The notes below the pieces were generated by a model. That model did not search any database. It was not told the DNA's origin and was given only the letters and a program-made list of their open reading frames with translations. Below are positions 18,091 to 27,455 of a stretch of DNA of 64,000 bases, piece after piece; positions within the stretch are counted from its first letter, which is position 1; each line of letters starts with the position of its first letter. The DNA is taken from NCBI RefSeq assembly GCF_036429475.1, contig NZ_CP144125.1, positions 2,807,521-2,871,520 of the forward strand. The letters are read 5' to 3'. The position numbers were made by a program, and so were the translations under genes. This DNA is from Halalkalicoccus sp. CGA53 (lineage in GTDB: Archaea; Halobacteriota; Halobacteria; Halobacteriales; Halalkalicoccaceae).

Positions 18091-18693
18091 TCAATCGTGC
18101 GCCGTTCGCGAGCGACGTGAGAGCGAGAGCACGGTGAGCGTCTCGAACGGGTAGGACTCGTCGCGGAGCGATTCGGCGGCGAGACCGGCCTCGCGGGCGA
18201 GGTCGAGCACCGCCTCGTAGCCCGTGAGGCTGCTCACGAGCACGAACGCGCGCCCGCCGGGTGCGAGCACCCGGCCGACCGCCCGGAGGAAGGGTTCGAT
18301 CACCGCCCGGCCGGACTCCCCGCCCGAGAGCGCACGCTCCATCCAGTCGTCCCACTCGTTCTCGGGATCGGTCGGGAGGTACGGCGGGTTGAACAGCACC
18401 GCGTCGAAGCTCTCGTCGGAGAAGGGGCCGAGCAAGTCCCCACGGACGGCCTCGAGGTCCTCGCCCCTCGCGCGTCGACAGGCGTGGGGGTTCACGTCCG
18501 ACGCGACCACGCGAGCACCGCTGACCGCGGCGACGTGCGTCCCGACGTAGCCCGACCCGGTCCCGCAGTCGAGGACCCGGTCGTCCGAACCGATCCGCCC
18601 CGCGGCGGTCTCCGCGAGCAGGTGCGAGTCCTCGGCGGGTTCGTACACCTCGGTCTCCATCCCCCGGCGCTCCGCGAGGTCGCGTCCGGTCAT
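18091..18693 (-). CDS. HemK2-type protein methyltransferase
   Basis: This 200-residue class I SAM methyltransferase has the SAM motif LDCGTGSGYVG and the catalytic NPPY that places the target Gln/Asn amide. VYEPAEDSHLL near the N-terminus is the typical opening of archaeal HemK-related proteins, whose eukaryotic relative Mtq2/HEMK2 methylates the GGQ glutamine of release factor eRF1. So the likely target is aRF1. The ATG at 18693 overlaps the mscS stop; an internal ATG twelve codons in is a possible alternative. It is the last gene of the rpl21e operon. Confidence 0.88.
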   Translation of the reverse strand: MTGRDLAERRGMETEVYEPAEDSHLLAETAAGRIGSDDRVLDCGTGSGYVGTHVAAVSGARVVASDVNPHACRRARGEDLEAVRGDLLGPFSDESFDAVLFNPPYLPTDPENEWDDWMERALSGGESGRAVIEPFLRAVGRVLAPGGRAFVLVSSLTGYEAVLDLAREAGLAAESLRDESYPFETLTVLSLSRRSRTAHD

Positions 18694-19886
18694 CCGTCCC
18701 CGCCGTCGGTCTGTGGCGGCCGCTCGGCCTCCTCGTCGGGGTTCGATCGGTCGGTGACCACCTCGCCGACCCGGATCGACTCGCCGTTCGCCAGTCTGAG
18801 CCCGCCGCTCTCCTCGCGCCCGGTGAGCTCGCGCTGTGGGTACGGGATCTTGATCCCCTCGCGGGCGAACGCGGCGTTGATCTCCTTTATCATCCCCTCC
18901 TTCGCGCGCCAGCGCCGTCTAGTGCTCGGTTTGTCGATCCAGACCCTAGCGTGGAAGTCGATCGAGGAGTCGCCGAAGCCGGTGACGACGACCCGCGGGG
19001 CGGGCACGTCGAGGGCGATGTCCACCCGTTCGATCGCCGCCTTCAGCGTCTTCGAGACGTGATCCAGGTCGGCCTCGTAGTCCACGCCTACCGGGACGCC
19101 GATCCGGAGCCTCCCTTCCCTCGTTCGGTTGATGATCTCCTGCGAGCTGATCACGTTGTTCGGCAGGACGACGTGCTCGCCGTCGAACGTCCGGAGCCGC
19201 GTGCTCACCATCGTGATGTCCGTGACCGTCCCCTCGGTGATCCCCTCGGTGCCGCCTTCGACCTCGATCCAGTCGCCGACCTCGAACGGCCGGGAGAACA
19301 TCAGGACGAAGCCGGCGAGCACCGCCGCGAGCGTCTGCTGGGCGGCCATCCCGACGATCACGCCGAGGACGCCCGCCCCGATCAGCAGCCCGCTCAGGTC
19401 GACGTTCCACACCCCGAGGACGACGACGATCGCGACGACGTACGTCGTGATCTGTGAGACGCGGTAGGTGACCTCCGTCTGGTGGTCGCTGATCGCCTCC
19501 TGCTCGGCGAAGATGTCGGTGATCAGCCGGTGGAACGAGCGGACGAGGACGAACGTCCCGGCGAGGATCAGGAAGGTGAGGACGAGCTGGCTGATCGCCT
19601 CGCGGCCGATCCCGGCGGTCGTGAACACCGACTCGACCGCCCGGGCCTGTCCCCAGACCCCGAGTGAGATCGCCCCCGCCAGGACGAACGCCGCCGGGAC
19701 CACCGCCGAGATCGCCAGATCGACCAGGACGTTGTGGACGTCGTCGTCGATCCAGCGTCTGAGCCGGGTCGAGAGCCAGCCGACCAGCGAAACGGCCAGC
19801 ACCAACGCGAGCGTCACCGCCACCCGTCCGGCCGTCGTCGTCACCGTCTCCGAGAGCGAGTCGAGGACCGCAGCGAGTTCGCTCAC
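18690..19886 (-). CDS. mscS: MscS-family mechanosensitive channel
   Basis: The 398-residue protein has four or five hydrophobic segments in the first ~190 residues. The last, Gly/Ala-rich one (LLIGAGVLGVIVGMAAQQTLAAVLAG) is cut by family pattern into the pore-lining TM3 of MscS. The cytoplasmic beta domain follows, with SRPFEVGDWIEVEG, STRLRTFDGEHVVLPN and, at the end, GIKIPYPQ. It should release solutes on osmotic downshift. It sits between rsmA and hemK, overlapping both by four bases. Confidence 0.92.
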   Translation of the reverse strand: MSELAAVLDSLSETVTTTAGRVAVTLALVLAVSLVGWLSTRLRRWIDDDVHNVLVDLAISAVVPAAFVLAGAISLGVWGQARAVESVFTTAGIGREAISQLVLTFLILAGTFVLVRSFHRLITDIFAEQEAISDHQTEVTYRVSQITTYVVAIVVVLGVWNVDLSGLLIGAGVLGVIVGMAAQQTLAAVLAGFVLMFSRPFEVGDWIEVEGGTEGITEGTVTDITMVSTRLRTFDGEHVVLPNNVISSQEIINRTREGRLRIGVPVGVDYEADLDHVSKTLKAAIERVDIALDVPAPRVVVTGFGDSSIDFHARVWIDKPSTRRRWRAKEGMIKEINAAFAREGIKIPYPQRELTGREESGGLRLANGESIRVGEVVTDRSNPDEEAERPPQTDGGDG

Positions 19887-20713
19887 GCCCCCTCGACCTC
19901 CAGCGCGCGTTCGGCGAGCGCCGCGAACGTCGCGGGGGCGAGTTCGCCTGGACGCCGTCCGAGCAGGTCCGCCTCGGTGGCGTCGACGAGCCGCTCCGGA
20001 TCGGAGAGCCCGGAGATGTGCGCGGTGTTCCGGATCGCGTTCCGGAGCGTCTTGCGTCGCTGGGTAAAGAGCGCCTTCACGAACCGCAGGAAGAAGGCGT
20101 CGTCACGCACCTCGTACTCGGGATCGCGGGGGGTCGTCCGCACGACCGCGCTCTCGACCGCCGGCTGCGGCGAGAACGCCTCCCGTGGCACCGTCTCGAC
20201 GATCTCACACGTCGCGTAGTGTCCCGCGGAGACCGAGAGTCGACCGTACTCCTCGGTACCGGGCTCGGCGACCATCCGCTCTGCGAACTCGCGCTGGACC
20301 ATCACGACCAGCGGACGCTCTCGCGGGAGCAGCCGGAAGAGGATCGGGCTCGAGATCCCATAGGGCAGGTTCGAGATCGAGAGGGTGTACTCGGGGAAGT
20401 CGACCGAGAGGGCGTCGCCGGCGAGGAGGGCGAGTCTCCCCTCGTCGATCCCGGTGGCGAACTCCCGGCCGAGGAACTCGACGAGCGCCGGGTCGCGCTC
20501 GACCGCGGTGACGCGTTCGGAGACCGCGAGCAGCCGATCCGTGAGCGCGCCGGTGCCCGCACCGACCTCGAGGACGTGATCCGTCTCCATCCCGGCCTCG
20601 GTCGCGTAGCCGGGGAGCCGGTCGAGTACGCGGTCGTCGACCAGGAAGTGCTGGTCCCTGTTCGGGTCGCCGCGGACCCCCGCCCGCGCCAGTAACCCGT
20701 CCGGATCTCTCAT
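19883..20713 (-). CDS. rsmA: 16S rRNA dimethyladenosine transferase
   Basis: This KsgA/Dim1-type enzyme makes N6,N6-dimethyladenosine at the two adenines near the 3' end of 16S rRNA. Motifs: DQHFLVDDRVL at the start, the SAM loop VLEVGAGTGALT, and the catalytic NLPYGIS (IV). The C-terminal helical domain is present. I chose the ATG at 20713 (276 residues), because an upstream in-frame ATG would add about 23 residues encoded largely within the space next to the inverted-repeat element at 20781. Its stop overlaps the mscS start. Confidence 0.95.
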   Translation of the reverse strand: MRDPDGLLARAGVRGDPNRDQHFLVDDRVLDRLPGYATEAGMETDHVLEVGAGTGALTDRLLAVSERVTAVERDPALVEFLGREFATGIDEGRLALLAGDALSVDFPEYTLSISNLPYGISSPILFRLLPRERPLVVMVQREFAERMVAEPGTEEYGRLSVSAGHYATCEIVETVPREAFSPQPAVESAVVRTTPRDPEYEVRDDAFFLRFVKALFTQRRKTLRNAIRNTAHISGLSDPERLVDATEADLLGRRPGELAPATFAALAERALEVEGA

Positions 20714-20780
20714 CTCACGGCCGTAGACGACCGCTCTGTGTAAACCTTCTCGTTGGGCCCGCGCGTTCTCGCGCCCTGTC

Positions 20781-20862
20781 ATACGGACTGCTATCCGTCC
20801 GTACCGGTCGAACTGGTGCCCGCCTCTCGGTCCGAGCGGTACACAGCTACGGCGGTCCGTAT
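20781..20862. repeat. Inverted-repeat element, family B (copy 1)
   Basis: An ~82-base element bounded by ATACGGACTGC on the left and GCGGTCCGTAT on the right, which are inverted copies with one or two mismatches. It sits in the only larger gap of the operon, between the DUF655 stop (20879) and the rsmA start. A second copy with matching ends lies at 55557-55636. Confidence 0.6.
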
Positions 20863-20878
20863 CAGGTCGCGGTCGGTG

Positions 20879-21445
20879 CTATCCCCGCCGGGCGAACAGC
20901 CGGTACTTCACCTCCTCTTCCCTGATCTCCTCCATGATCCGCTCCTCGATCACCTCTCTCGGATCGTGGAGTCCGGAGACCCGCTCGTGGATCTCCTCGA
21001 AGGTCGAGAACGGCGTCCGCTTTCGCTCGTCGAGGATCGCGTTTCGGAGCTTCTCGCCGATCCCGGGGAGCAGGTCGAGCTGGTGGAGTCGGAGCGTGAT
21101 CGGACCCGCCTCGTTGTAGAACTCGACGAACCGCGACTCCTCCTCGTCGAGCAGGTCCGAGACGACGTACTCCAGCTCCGAGCGAGCCCCCCCGCTCAGC
21201 TCGTCGTAGCCGACCTCCGAGAAGCGCTCTATCCCCTCCTCGGGCGGGTCGATGCTCACCCAGTCGGCGATGGAGATGTCGGCGTCGTCGGCGAGGGCGA
21301 ACTCGTAGAGGCGGAACTCGGCGGTCCCGAGCGCGAACGCCAGCGGCGACTTCTGGTACCGGGGGCGGTCGTCGTCGGCCCGGCCGTGGGGGAGGAGATC
21401 GAGGACGATCGCCTCCGCCGTCCCCTCGGTGTCGGCGTCACTCAT
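20879..21445 (-). CDS. DUF655 family protein
   Basis: The 188-residue archaeal protein starts at the ATG 21445. It has an N-terminal beta-barrel-like part (VLDLLPHGRADD, then YQKSPLAFALG) and a C-terminal helix-hairpin-helix region (LDLLPGIGEKLRNAILDE) that could bind nucleic acid. DUF655 sits between rpoF and rsmA in many archaea, and its biochemical role is unknown. Here the order is the same, but repeat elements sit on both sides of it (20781-20862 and 21543-21642). Confidence 0.9.
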   Translation of the reverse strand: MSDADTEGTAEAIVLDLLPHGRADDDRPRYQKSPLAFALGTAEFRLYEFALADDADISIADWVSIDPPEEGIERFSEVGYDELSGGARSELEYVVSDLLDEEESRFVEFYNEAGPITLRLHQLDLLPGIGEKLRNAILDERKRTPFSTFEEIHERVSGLHDPREVIEERIMEEIREEEVKYRLFARRG

Positions 21446-21542
21446 TCTCTCACGATACGTCCAGCGACCACTTAAAGCGTTGGCCGTCGCGGGGACGATA
21501 TCGACGGATACGACGAGCGAAGGCGCGTCCGTTCGCCGACTC

Positions 21543-21642
21543 ATAGGGACCGTCGTAGGGACTCAGCGTTCCTCGACCGAGAATCGAATGACACCGGTGA
21601 TCTGTACGCCCGAGAGACACGGTAGGCTGCGATGATCCATTT
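21543..21642. repeat. Inverted-repeat element, family A (copy 1)
   Basis: About 100 bases with left end ATAGGGACCGTCGTAG (21543-21558) and right end CTGCGATGATCCATTT (21627-21642), which is an inverted copy with a few mismatches. The inner part shares GAATCGAATGACACCGGTGA with copy 2 (CGAATCGAACGACACCGGTG). Its last base is the first base of the rpoF stop triplet on the plus strand. Confidence 0.7.
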
Positions 21643-21998
21643 CAGACGTAGCCGGCGACGACGTCGAGGATCTCGTCGAGCTCCTCGCCCGACAGCGAGT
21701 AGCGCTCCTGAGCGTAGATCGAGCGCAGCTCGTCGCGGTCCCGCGGGAGCAGGTCCGCGATCTTGTAGGCGATCGGCTCGTCGACGCTCTCCAGCTCGCG
21801 GAGGTCGGCGACGAGGGCGCGCGAGTCCTCCGGGTCGAGGACGGTAAAGCGGTTGACGTGCTCGATCGCACGGGCGAGTTCGTAGCGCAGCTCGCGCTCC
21901 TCGTCCAGCGCACGCTCCTGTTCGATCTCCGAGAGCAGCGCCTTCGTCTCCGAGATCGTGAGGTACTCCTCGTCGATGATCTCCTTGAAGATCGTCAT
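21642..21998 (-). CDS. rpoF: RNA polymerase subunit Rpo4 (F)
   Basis: The 118-residue protein matches archaeal Rpo4/RpoF, homologue of eukaryotic Rpb4: a start block [16 protein letters not shown], a helix-rich middle, and the end with a helix-turn of HRDC-like fold ([24 protein letters not shown]). It forms the stalk with Rpo7. It follows rpl21e with a four-base overlap, and the stop codon touches the family A element. Confidence 0.95.
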   Translation of the reverse strand: MTIFKEIIDEEYLTISETKALLSEIEQERALDEERELRYELARAIEHVNRFTVLDPEDSRALVADLRELESVDEPIAYKIADLLPRDRDELRSIYAQERYSLSGEELDEILDVVAGYV

Positions 21999-22288
21999 TC
22001 CGTCTGTGCGCGGAGGTGTGCGGGCTTCGCGATGACCGTCTTCTCGCTGCCCCCGTCTCGGACGCCGACCTTGTAGGCCGCGCCCTGCCTCCCGAGGACG
22101 GTGCCGGTTCGGCCCGAGAAGCGGGGATGGAACCGGCCGTCGGGCACGCTCGGGTCGAGTTTGAGGTGGACCTTCTGGCCCTCCTCGAACTCGGCGACCG
22201 CGCGCTGTGGCGGCGAGGTGCCCCGCTCGCGGGGGTGGTTCGAGAGCTTCTTCCGCGTCTTCCGCAGAGGTCCCTTGGACTTCGGCAT
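21995..22288 (-). CDS. rpl21e: Large ribosomal subunit protein L21e
   Basis: The 97-residue protein shows the L21e pattern: [23 protein letters not shown], then the SH3-like barrel with [21 protein letters not shown] and [16 protein letters not shown]. It is the first gene of the operon rpl21e-rpoF-DUF655-rsmA-mscS-hemK. The ATG at 22288 is fixed by the family start. Confidence 0.98.
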   Translation of the reverse strand: MPKSKGPLRKTRKKLSNHPRERGTSPPQRAVAEFEEGQKVHLKLDPSVPDGRFHPRFSGRTGTVLGRQGAAYKVGVRDGGSEKTVIAKPAHLRAQTE

Positions 22289-22315
22289 GGTCGTGAGTCC
22301 CCTTTGCCGGTCGGC

Positions 22316-22325
22316 GATATAAAAC
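22316..22325 (-). promoter_or_regulatory. TATA box of the rpl21e operon
   Basis: GATATAAAAC (plus strand) ends 28-37 bases before the rpl21e ATG and predicts a very short leader. This is a good match to the haloarchaeal TTTATA-type element. Confidence 0.65.
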
Positions 22326-22401
22326 GCACGAAGCTCGGATCGGCCAGCGAGCCGATCGGTGGAGACCGTGGCCGGTCCCGGAGTCCGACGGCCAGTCGGT
22401 A

Positions 22402-22408
22402 GTATAAT
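22402..22408 (+). promoter_or_regulatory. TATA box of the cystathionine synthase/lyase gene
   Basis: GTATAAT lies 25-31 bases before the ATG at 22433 and predicts a leaderless transcript. Confidence 0.6.
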
Positions 22409-22432
22409 CGGGCCCGGGGACGCGGTGTCGAC

Positions 22433-23596
22433 ATGGACGACAGAGAGTACGCGATCGAGACTCGCGCGATCCACGCCGGCCAGGAGCCCGATCCCGAGAC
22501 CGGCGCGCTGATGACGCCGATCCACGCCAATTCCACGTACGAACAGGACGCCCCCGGTGAGCACCGCGGCTACGAGTACTCCCGAACCGGCAACCCGACG
22601 CGGACGGACCTGGAGGCGAACCTCGCCTCGCTCGAGGGCGGCGAGTACGGCAGGGCGTTCTCCTCCGGAATGGGCGCGATCAACACCGTGTTGAACCTGC
22701 TCTCGGCGGGCGATCACGTCGTGAGCGGGAACGACGTCTACGGCGGCACCCACCGGATCTTCACGGGCGTCTACGAGGAGTACGACGTCGAGTTCTCGTT
22801 CGTCGATATGACCGATCTGGAGGCGATCGAGGACGCCATGCGCGAGGAGACCGCGCTGCTCTGGCTCGAGACCCCCACGAACCCGCTGATGTCGATCGTC
22901 GACGTCGAGGCGGCCACGGAGATCGCCCACGATAACGGCGCGCTCTGTGCGATCGACAACACGTTCGCGACGCCGTACCTCCAGCGTCCGCTCGAACTGG
23001 GTGCGGATATCGTCTGTCACTCGCTGACGAAGTACCTCGGCGGACACTCGGACGTGATCGGCGGCGCGCTCGTGACCGACGACGCCGACCTCGACGAGCG
23101 GATCGGCTTCTACCAGAACGCCGTCGGCGCGACCCCCGGCCCGTTCGACTGCTTTCTGGTGCTCCGCGGGACGAAGACCTTACCCGTGCGGATGGACCGT
23201 CACTGCGAGAACGCTCGCGTGCTCGCGGAGTGGCTCGACGACCGCCCGGACGTCGACCGCGTCTACTATCCAGGTCTCGCCGACCACCCGGGTCACGAGA
23301 TAGCTCGAACGCAGATGGACGACTTCGGCGGGATGCTCTCGTTCGAACTCGACGGCAGCCTGGAGCAGGCGAGCGCCGTCGTCGAAGGTACGGAGATCTT
23401 CACGCTCGCGGAGAGCCTGGGGGGCGTCGAGAGCCTGATCGAACAGCCCGCCCCGATGACCCACGCGGCGATCCCGCGCGAACAGCGCCTCGCGGCGGGG
23501 CTCTCGGACAGCCTGATCCGGGTGAGCGTCGGTGTCGAGAGCGAGGCAGACCTGATCAGGGACCTCTCGCGCGCGATCGACCGAGCGCTCGCCTGA
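22433..23596 (+). CDS. Cystathionine gamma-synthase/lyase family PLP enzyme
   Basis: This 387-residue Cys/Met-metabolism PLP enzyme has the YSRTGNPTR segment, GMGAINTVL (phosphate binding), the Asp of [14 protein letters not shown], and the PLP lysine in [11 protein letters not shown]. The C-terminal [17 protein letters not shown] is shared by gamma-synthases and gamma-lyases. It could make cystathionine from an activated homoserine and Cys, or split cystathionine. The sequence does not separate the two. It lies close to the MetE pair and so fits transsulfuration/methionine supply. Confidence 0.9.
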   Translation: MDDREYAIETRAIHAGQEPDPETGALMTPIHANSTYEQDAPGEHRGYEYSRTGNPTRTDLEANLASLEGGEYGRAFSSGMGAINTVLNLLSAGDHVVSGNDVYGGTHRIFTGVYEEYDVEFSFVDMTDLEAIEDAMREETALLWLETPTNPLMSIVDVEAATEIAHDNGALCAIDNTFATPYLQRPLELGADIVCHSLTKYLGGHSDVIGGALVTDDADLDERIGFYQNAVGATPGPFDCFLVLRGTKTLPVRMDRHCENARVLAEWLDDRPDVDRVYYPGLADHPGHEIARTQMDDFGGMLSFELDGSLEQASAVVEGTEIFTLAESLGGVESLIEQPAPMTHAAIPREQRLAAGLSDSLIRVSVGVESEADLIRDLSRAIDRALA

Positions 23597-23801
23597 CCGG
23601 GGCCACACTCGTCCAAACGAGTTCACTCAAACCCGAATACTCCGTTTCGAGGTAACCGTTTTGCGGAGATATTTGCCCGGAGACGAGTGTTTCGGCGCAT
23701 TTTTCGATTTGGCAGGTGGTAACGGTATCTTCGTAATAAATAGATAGAAACCCCAAACAGGACCGTCAGTATGAGCGCAGGGTCTGCGTATAAAGGGAAC
23801 A

Positions 23802-23808
23802 TTTATAG
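23802..23808 (+). promoter_or_regulatory. TATA box of the tct operon
   Basis: TTTATAG lies 28-34 bases before the tctC ATG at 23836, at the end of a 240-base AT-richer gap (23597-23835) with no gene. Confidence 0.6.
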
Positions 23809-23835
23809 TGGGCACGTTAGATACTGCCAAACGCT

Positions 23836-24990
23836 ATGCAACGGAGAACGTTCCTGAGGTACGCCGGCACCGGATCAGCGACCTCCGCAGTCCTGCTGGC
23901 AGGCTGTACCGACGACGATGACGACGACGACGTCGATCCTGCCGACGACGACGCGGACGTCGAGGACGATGCCGACGACGCCGACCCCGCGGACGACGCG
24001 GACGAACCCGAGGACGACGCCGACGAGGCACCGGACATCGACTTCCCGGAGGACGACCTCACGTGGATGATCCCGTGGTCCGAAGGCGGCGGCACCGACA
24101 CGTACGCCCGTCAGCTCCAGCCGCTGATGGAGGACCCCCTCGGCGTCTCGGTCGCGATCGACAACCGCGAGGGCGCCGGCAGCATGCTCGGCACCGAGTG
24201 GCTCGTCCAGCAGGAGCCCGACGGCCACACGTTCGGGACGGTCAACAGCGCCGGAGCGCACTTCACATGGCGCGCGAACGAGATCGACGACTGGCACATC
24301 GAGGACGACCTCGCACCGTTCGCCTACTCCGGGATCTTCGGCTACACGCTGATCGTCAACAACGACGCCGCCGACGAGGCTGGTATCGACGACTTCGCCT
24401 CGCTGCGCGACGCGTACGCAGACGGCGAGATCAGCGGCTTCGGCTTCCAGGGCGTCGGCAGCGACAGTCACCTGACGACGCTGCTGCTGAGAGACCAGTA
24501 CGACCTCGAGTACGACACGTCGGTCCCCTACGACGGCGGCGGACCGACGATGGAGGCGGTCATCTCCGGCGAGGTCGCCGCGGGCTTCGCGACCAACACC
24601 TCCGCGGTCAACGCCGAGGAGTCCGGCGAGGCGACGGCGATCGTCAACCTCACCGACACCGACTTCGACGACGCCTTCGAGCAGGAGCTCGACCCGATCG
24701 CCGACTACGGCGACAGCCTCGCGTGGATCACGGAGTTCCACCTCACCCAGCACGCCCCCGCCGGGACCGACGAGGAGATCCTCGACGTGCTCTCGGAGGC
24801 GGTCCGCGAGGCGGCCGAACACGAAGAGACCCAGGAGTGGTCCGAGGACACCGGTAACATCGTCGAGTACGGCGACCGCGCGGACGCAGAGGAGCTCTGG
24901 AACGGCATCGTCGACGAGATGGAGAGCCAGGTCGACGACGCCATCGGCGGCTTCGACGAGTTCCTCCAGCTGGTCGAAGACGAGAGCTGA
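23836..24990 (+). CDS. tctC: Tripartite tricarboxylate transporter substrate-binding protein TctC
   Basis: The 384-residue extracytoplasmic receptor starts with a Tat signal (RRTFLRYAG) and lipobox (LLAGC), then a run of almost only Asp/Glu/Ala for about 40 residues. The Bug-family fold follows: ITxPWxxGGGTD-like WMIPWSEGGGTDTYAR, DNREGAGSMLGTEWL, and the ligand loop YDGGGPTMEAVISGEVAAG. It would capture a carboxylate (citrate-like or other) and pass it to TctAB. Substrate not deducible. First gene of tctCBA. Confidence 0.92.
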   Translation: MQRRTFLRYAGTGSATSAVLLAGCTDDDDDDDVDPADDDADVEDDADDADPADDADEPEDDADEAPDIDFPEDDLTWMIPWSEGGGTDTYARQLQPLMEDPLGVSVAIDNREGAGSMLGTEWLVQQEPDGHTFGTVNSAGAHFTWRANEIDDWHIEDDLAPFAYSGIFGYTLIVNNDAADEAGIDDFASLRDAYADGEISGFGFQGVGSDSHLTTLLLRDQYDLEYDTSVPYDGGGPTMEAVISGEVAAGFATNTSAVNAEESGEATAIVNLTDTDFDDAFEQELDPIADYGDSLAWITEFHLTQHAPAGTDEEILDVLSEAVREAAEHEETQEWSEDTGNIVEYGDRADAEELWNGIVDEMESQVDDAIGGFDEFLQLVEDES

Positions 24991-25062
24991 TCGGTCAGGT
25001 CGATCGGCGATCCGGGTTCCCGGCTCGTCGTCGCGTCGCTTGCGTTCGGAGTTTGAGACTAC

Positions 25063-25911
25063 ATGCCACGGAACGAATCTACGGACGAGACGACTGACGA
25101 CGGGGTCGGGGCGAAGCTCTCTGCGGTCGGCGAGCGGGTACTCGGCGAGCGCCCGACGATGGAGCACGTCCTCCTGGTGCTGTTCCTGCTCGCGGGGCTC
25201 TACATGTACCTCGGTGCCGACGAGTTCTCGCCGGCCGCACAGACCTTCCCGCAGATGATGGCCGGCGCGACGGTCGCGCTGTCGGCGCTCCTGCTCGCGA
25301 GAAACTACCTCGCGGTCGCCGCGCCGGTGCTCGCGGCGATCGCGGGCGCGTACTTCGTCTACAGCGGCGCGACCGGGGTACTGGCGGGAGAGGGGGGGAT
25401 CGCGTCGCTCGTCGTCGGGATCGCGCTGGTCGTCTCGGCCGTCGCGTTCAGAGAGCGTCTGGGGAGTTCTACCCGGACGTTCATCGCCGAGCCGATGCAG
25501 ATGCTCGGCGACGACGACCTCGCGTCGGGCGTCCAGGGTGAGGAGAGCGAGGACGAGAGCTCGGAGGGGGAGACCGACTCGGGGGCGATGTACGTCTACG
25601 AGATCGACGACTGGCGCGGGCCGGTCGTCACCGGCGCGCTCTGTGTCGGCTACATGGTGCTCACGTACACGATCGGGATGCTCTACGCGACGCCGGTGTT
25701 CGTTGCCGCCTGGACCGTCTGGGCGCGGATGGAGGTCGGTCGGGCCGCGGCGCTCGTCGGACTCAGCCTCGCGACAGCCTACGTCTTCTACGACGTGATC
25801 CAGAGCGACATCGCACAGGGCTGGCGCACCGGCTGGCGGCCGATGCCGCCGGACGAGGTGGTCGAGACGCTCGTGGAGATCCTCCCGATCCTCGTGGGGG
25901 TGGTCGGGTGA
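25063..25911 (+). CDS. tctB: Tripartite tricarboxylate transporter small permease TctB
   Basis: A 282-residue protein with about six hydrophobic segments. The last third (DWRGPVVTGALCVGYMVLTYTIGMLYATPVFVAA, read as two membrane spans) matches the TctB domain. Compared with typical TctB (~150-180 residues) it has an N-terminal cytoplasmic tail and an acidic loop of about 30 residues in the middle (EESEDESSEGETDSG). Its TGA overlaps the GTG start of tctA. Confidence 0.85.
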   Translation: MPRNESTDETTDDGVGAKLSAVGERVLGERPTMEHVLLVLFLLAGLYMYLGADEFSPAAQTFPQMMAGATVALSALLLARNYLAVAAPVLAAIAGAYFVYSGATGVLAGEGGIASLVVGIALVVSAVAFRERLGSSTRTFIAEPMQMLGDDDLASGVQGEESEDESSEGETDSGAMYVYEIDDWRGPVVTGALCVGYMVLTYTIGMLYATPVFVAAWTVWARMEVGRAAALVGLSLATAYVFYDVIQSDIAQGWRTGWRPMPPDEVVETLVEILPILVGVVG

Positions 25912-27413
25912 CCCTCGACTCGCTGCTCGGCGCGATCGACGCGCTGTTGACGCTCGATACGATGTTCTGGCTGCTCGCCGGCATCCTGGTGGGTATCCTC
26001 GTCGGCGCCCTGCCGGGACTCGGCCCGCCGCTCGGAATGGCGATCATCCTGCCGCTGACACTGCCGCTCGCACCTGCGGACGCGATCATCCTCCTCGTGG
26101 GGGTCTACAGCGGCTCGATGTACGGCGGCTCGATCGCCGCGGTGCTGATCAACACGCCGGGGGTCTCCTCGTCGGCGGCGACGATGTTCGACGGCTACCC
26201 GATGTCGAAACAGGGCCGGGCAGCGACGGCGCTGTCGATCTCGGCGACCGCCTCCGCCATCGCGGGGCTGTTTACGATCACCGCGCTGATCCTCTTCTCG
26301 CCCGCACTCATCCGGATGGTGCTCGCCGTCGGCACCCCCGAGCGCTTCCTCGTCGCGATCCTCGGGCTGGCGATGATCACCGTCGTCACGCGAGGGTCGG
26401 TCGCGAAGGGGCTGCTCGCGGGCGCGGCGGGGCTGCTGGTGACGACCGTCGGGGTCGCACCGATGTCGCTCGATCGCCGGTACGCGGAGACGCTCTACCT
26501 CTACGACGGCATCGACTTCGTCGCGGTGTTGATCGGGCTGTTCGCCATCGCGGAGATGATGAAGCTCGCGGGTCAGGAGGGCGGCATCGCGGAGGGCGAC
26601 GTCGAGATCAACCGGGAGGGGATCATGGACGGCGTCGTCTCGACGCTCAAACACCCGGTCACGGTGGTCAAATCCGGCATGATCGGGATGATCGTCGGGG
26701 CGATCCCCGGCGCGGGTGCGACGGTCTCGAACTTCGTCGCCTACTCCGAGGCGGTCCGCGTCTCGAAGGATCCCGAGACGTTCGGGAAAGGCAACGAGGT
26801 CGGCGTGATCGCGAGCGAGGCCTCGAACAACGGGACCGTCGCGGGTTCGCTCGTCCCGGCGATCTCGTTCGGTATCCCGGGCAGCTCCTCGACCGCGGTG
26901 TTGATCGGCGGCCTGCTCATGCACGGACTCAGACCCGGGCCGGCGATGTTCGACGCCGACGGCGAACTGATGCTCACCTACACGATGCTGCTCGCGCTGC
27001 TCGTGGGCAACGTCGTCATCCTGCTGTTCGGGCTCTCGGCGGTGACCAGACTCGGCTACCTCACGAAGATCGACACCGACTACATCATCCCGATGGTCGT
27101 CGTGCTCTCGTTTCTGGGCACCTACGCGCTCCGGGTCAACCCCATCGACATCGCGACGATCATCGTCTTCGGCGTGATCGGCTTCTACATGGTCCGGTAC
27201 AACTACTCGGTGATCGCGTTCGTCCTCGGGGTCGTCCTCGGGGATATCGCCGAGCAGAACCTCTACACGGCGTTGCAGATCTCCGACGGCTCGTTCATGA
27301 TCTTCGTCAACCCGTTGGCGTACGGTCGGTGGCTCTCGCCGATCCTCGTGCTGGTGATCGCCGCGTTGCTGTTCGGGCCGTTCGTCAAGCGGACCCTCGA
27401 TCGTGGCGACTGA
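25908..27413 (+). CDS. tctA: Tripartite tricarboxylate transporter large permease TctA
   Basis: This 501-residue membrane protein with about 11-12 spans matches TctA: GALPGLGPPLGMAIILPLT near the start, YSGSMYGGSIAAVLINTPG (the highly conserved loop), and the second half repeat GAIPGAGATVSNFVAY and ISFGIPGSSSTAVLIGG. It is the main ion-coupled transport channel. The GTG start at 25908 is given by the overlap with tctB and by the family start. Confidence 0.94.
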   Translation: MTLDSLLGAIDALLTLDTMFWLLAGILVGILVGALPGLGPPLGMAIILPLTLPLAPADAIILLVGVYSGSMYGGSIAAVLINTPGVSSSAATMFDGYPMSKQGRAATALSISATASAIAGLFTITALILFSPALIRMVLAVGTPERFLVAILGLAMITVVTRGSVAKGLLAGAAGLLVTTVGVAPMSLDRRYAETLYLYDGIDFVAVLIGLFAIAEMMKLAGQEGGIAEGDVEINREGIMDGVVSTLKHPVTVVKSGMIGMIVGAIPGAGATVSNFVAYSEAVRVSKDPETFGKGNEVGVIASEASNNGTVAGSLVPAISFGIPGSSSTAVLIGGLLMHGLRPGPAMFDADGELMLTYTMLLALLVGNVVILLFGLSAVTRLGYLTKIDTDYIIPMVVVLSFLGTYALRVNPIDIATIIVFGVIGFYMVRYNYSVIAFVLGVVLGDIAEQNLYTALQISDGSFMIFVNPLAYGRWLSPILVLVIAALLFGPFVKRTLDRGD

Positions 27414-27455
27414 GCCGCCGCTCGACCAAGGACCGATCGAAAAGAACCGTCTCCC

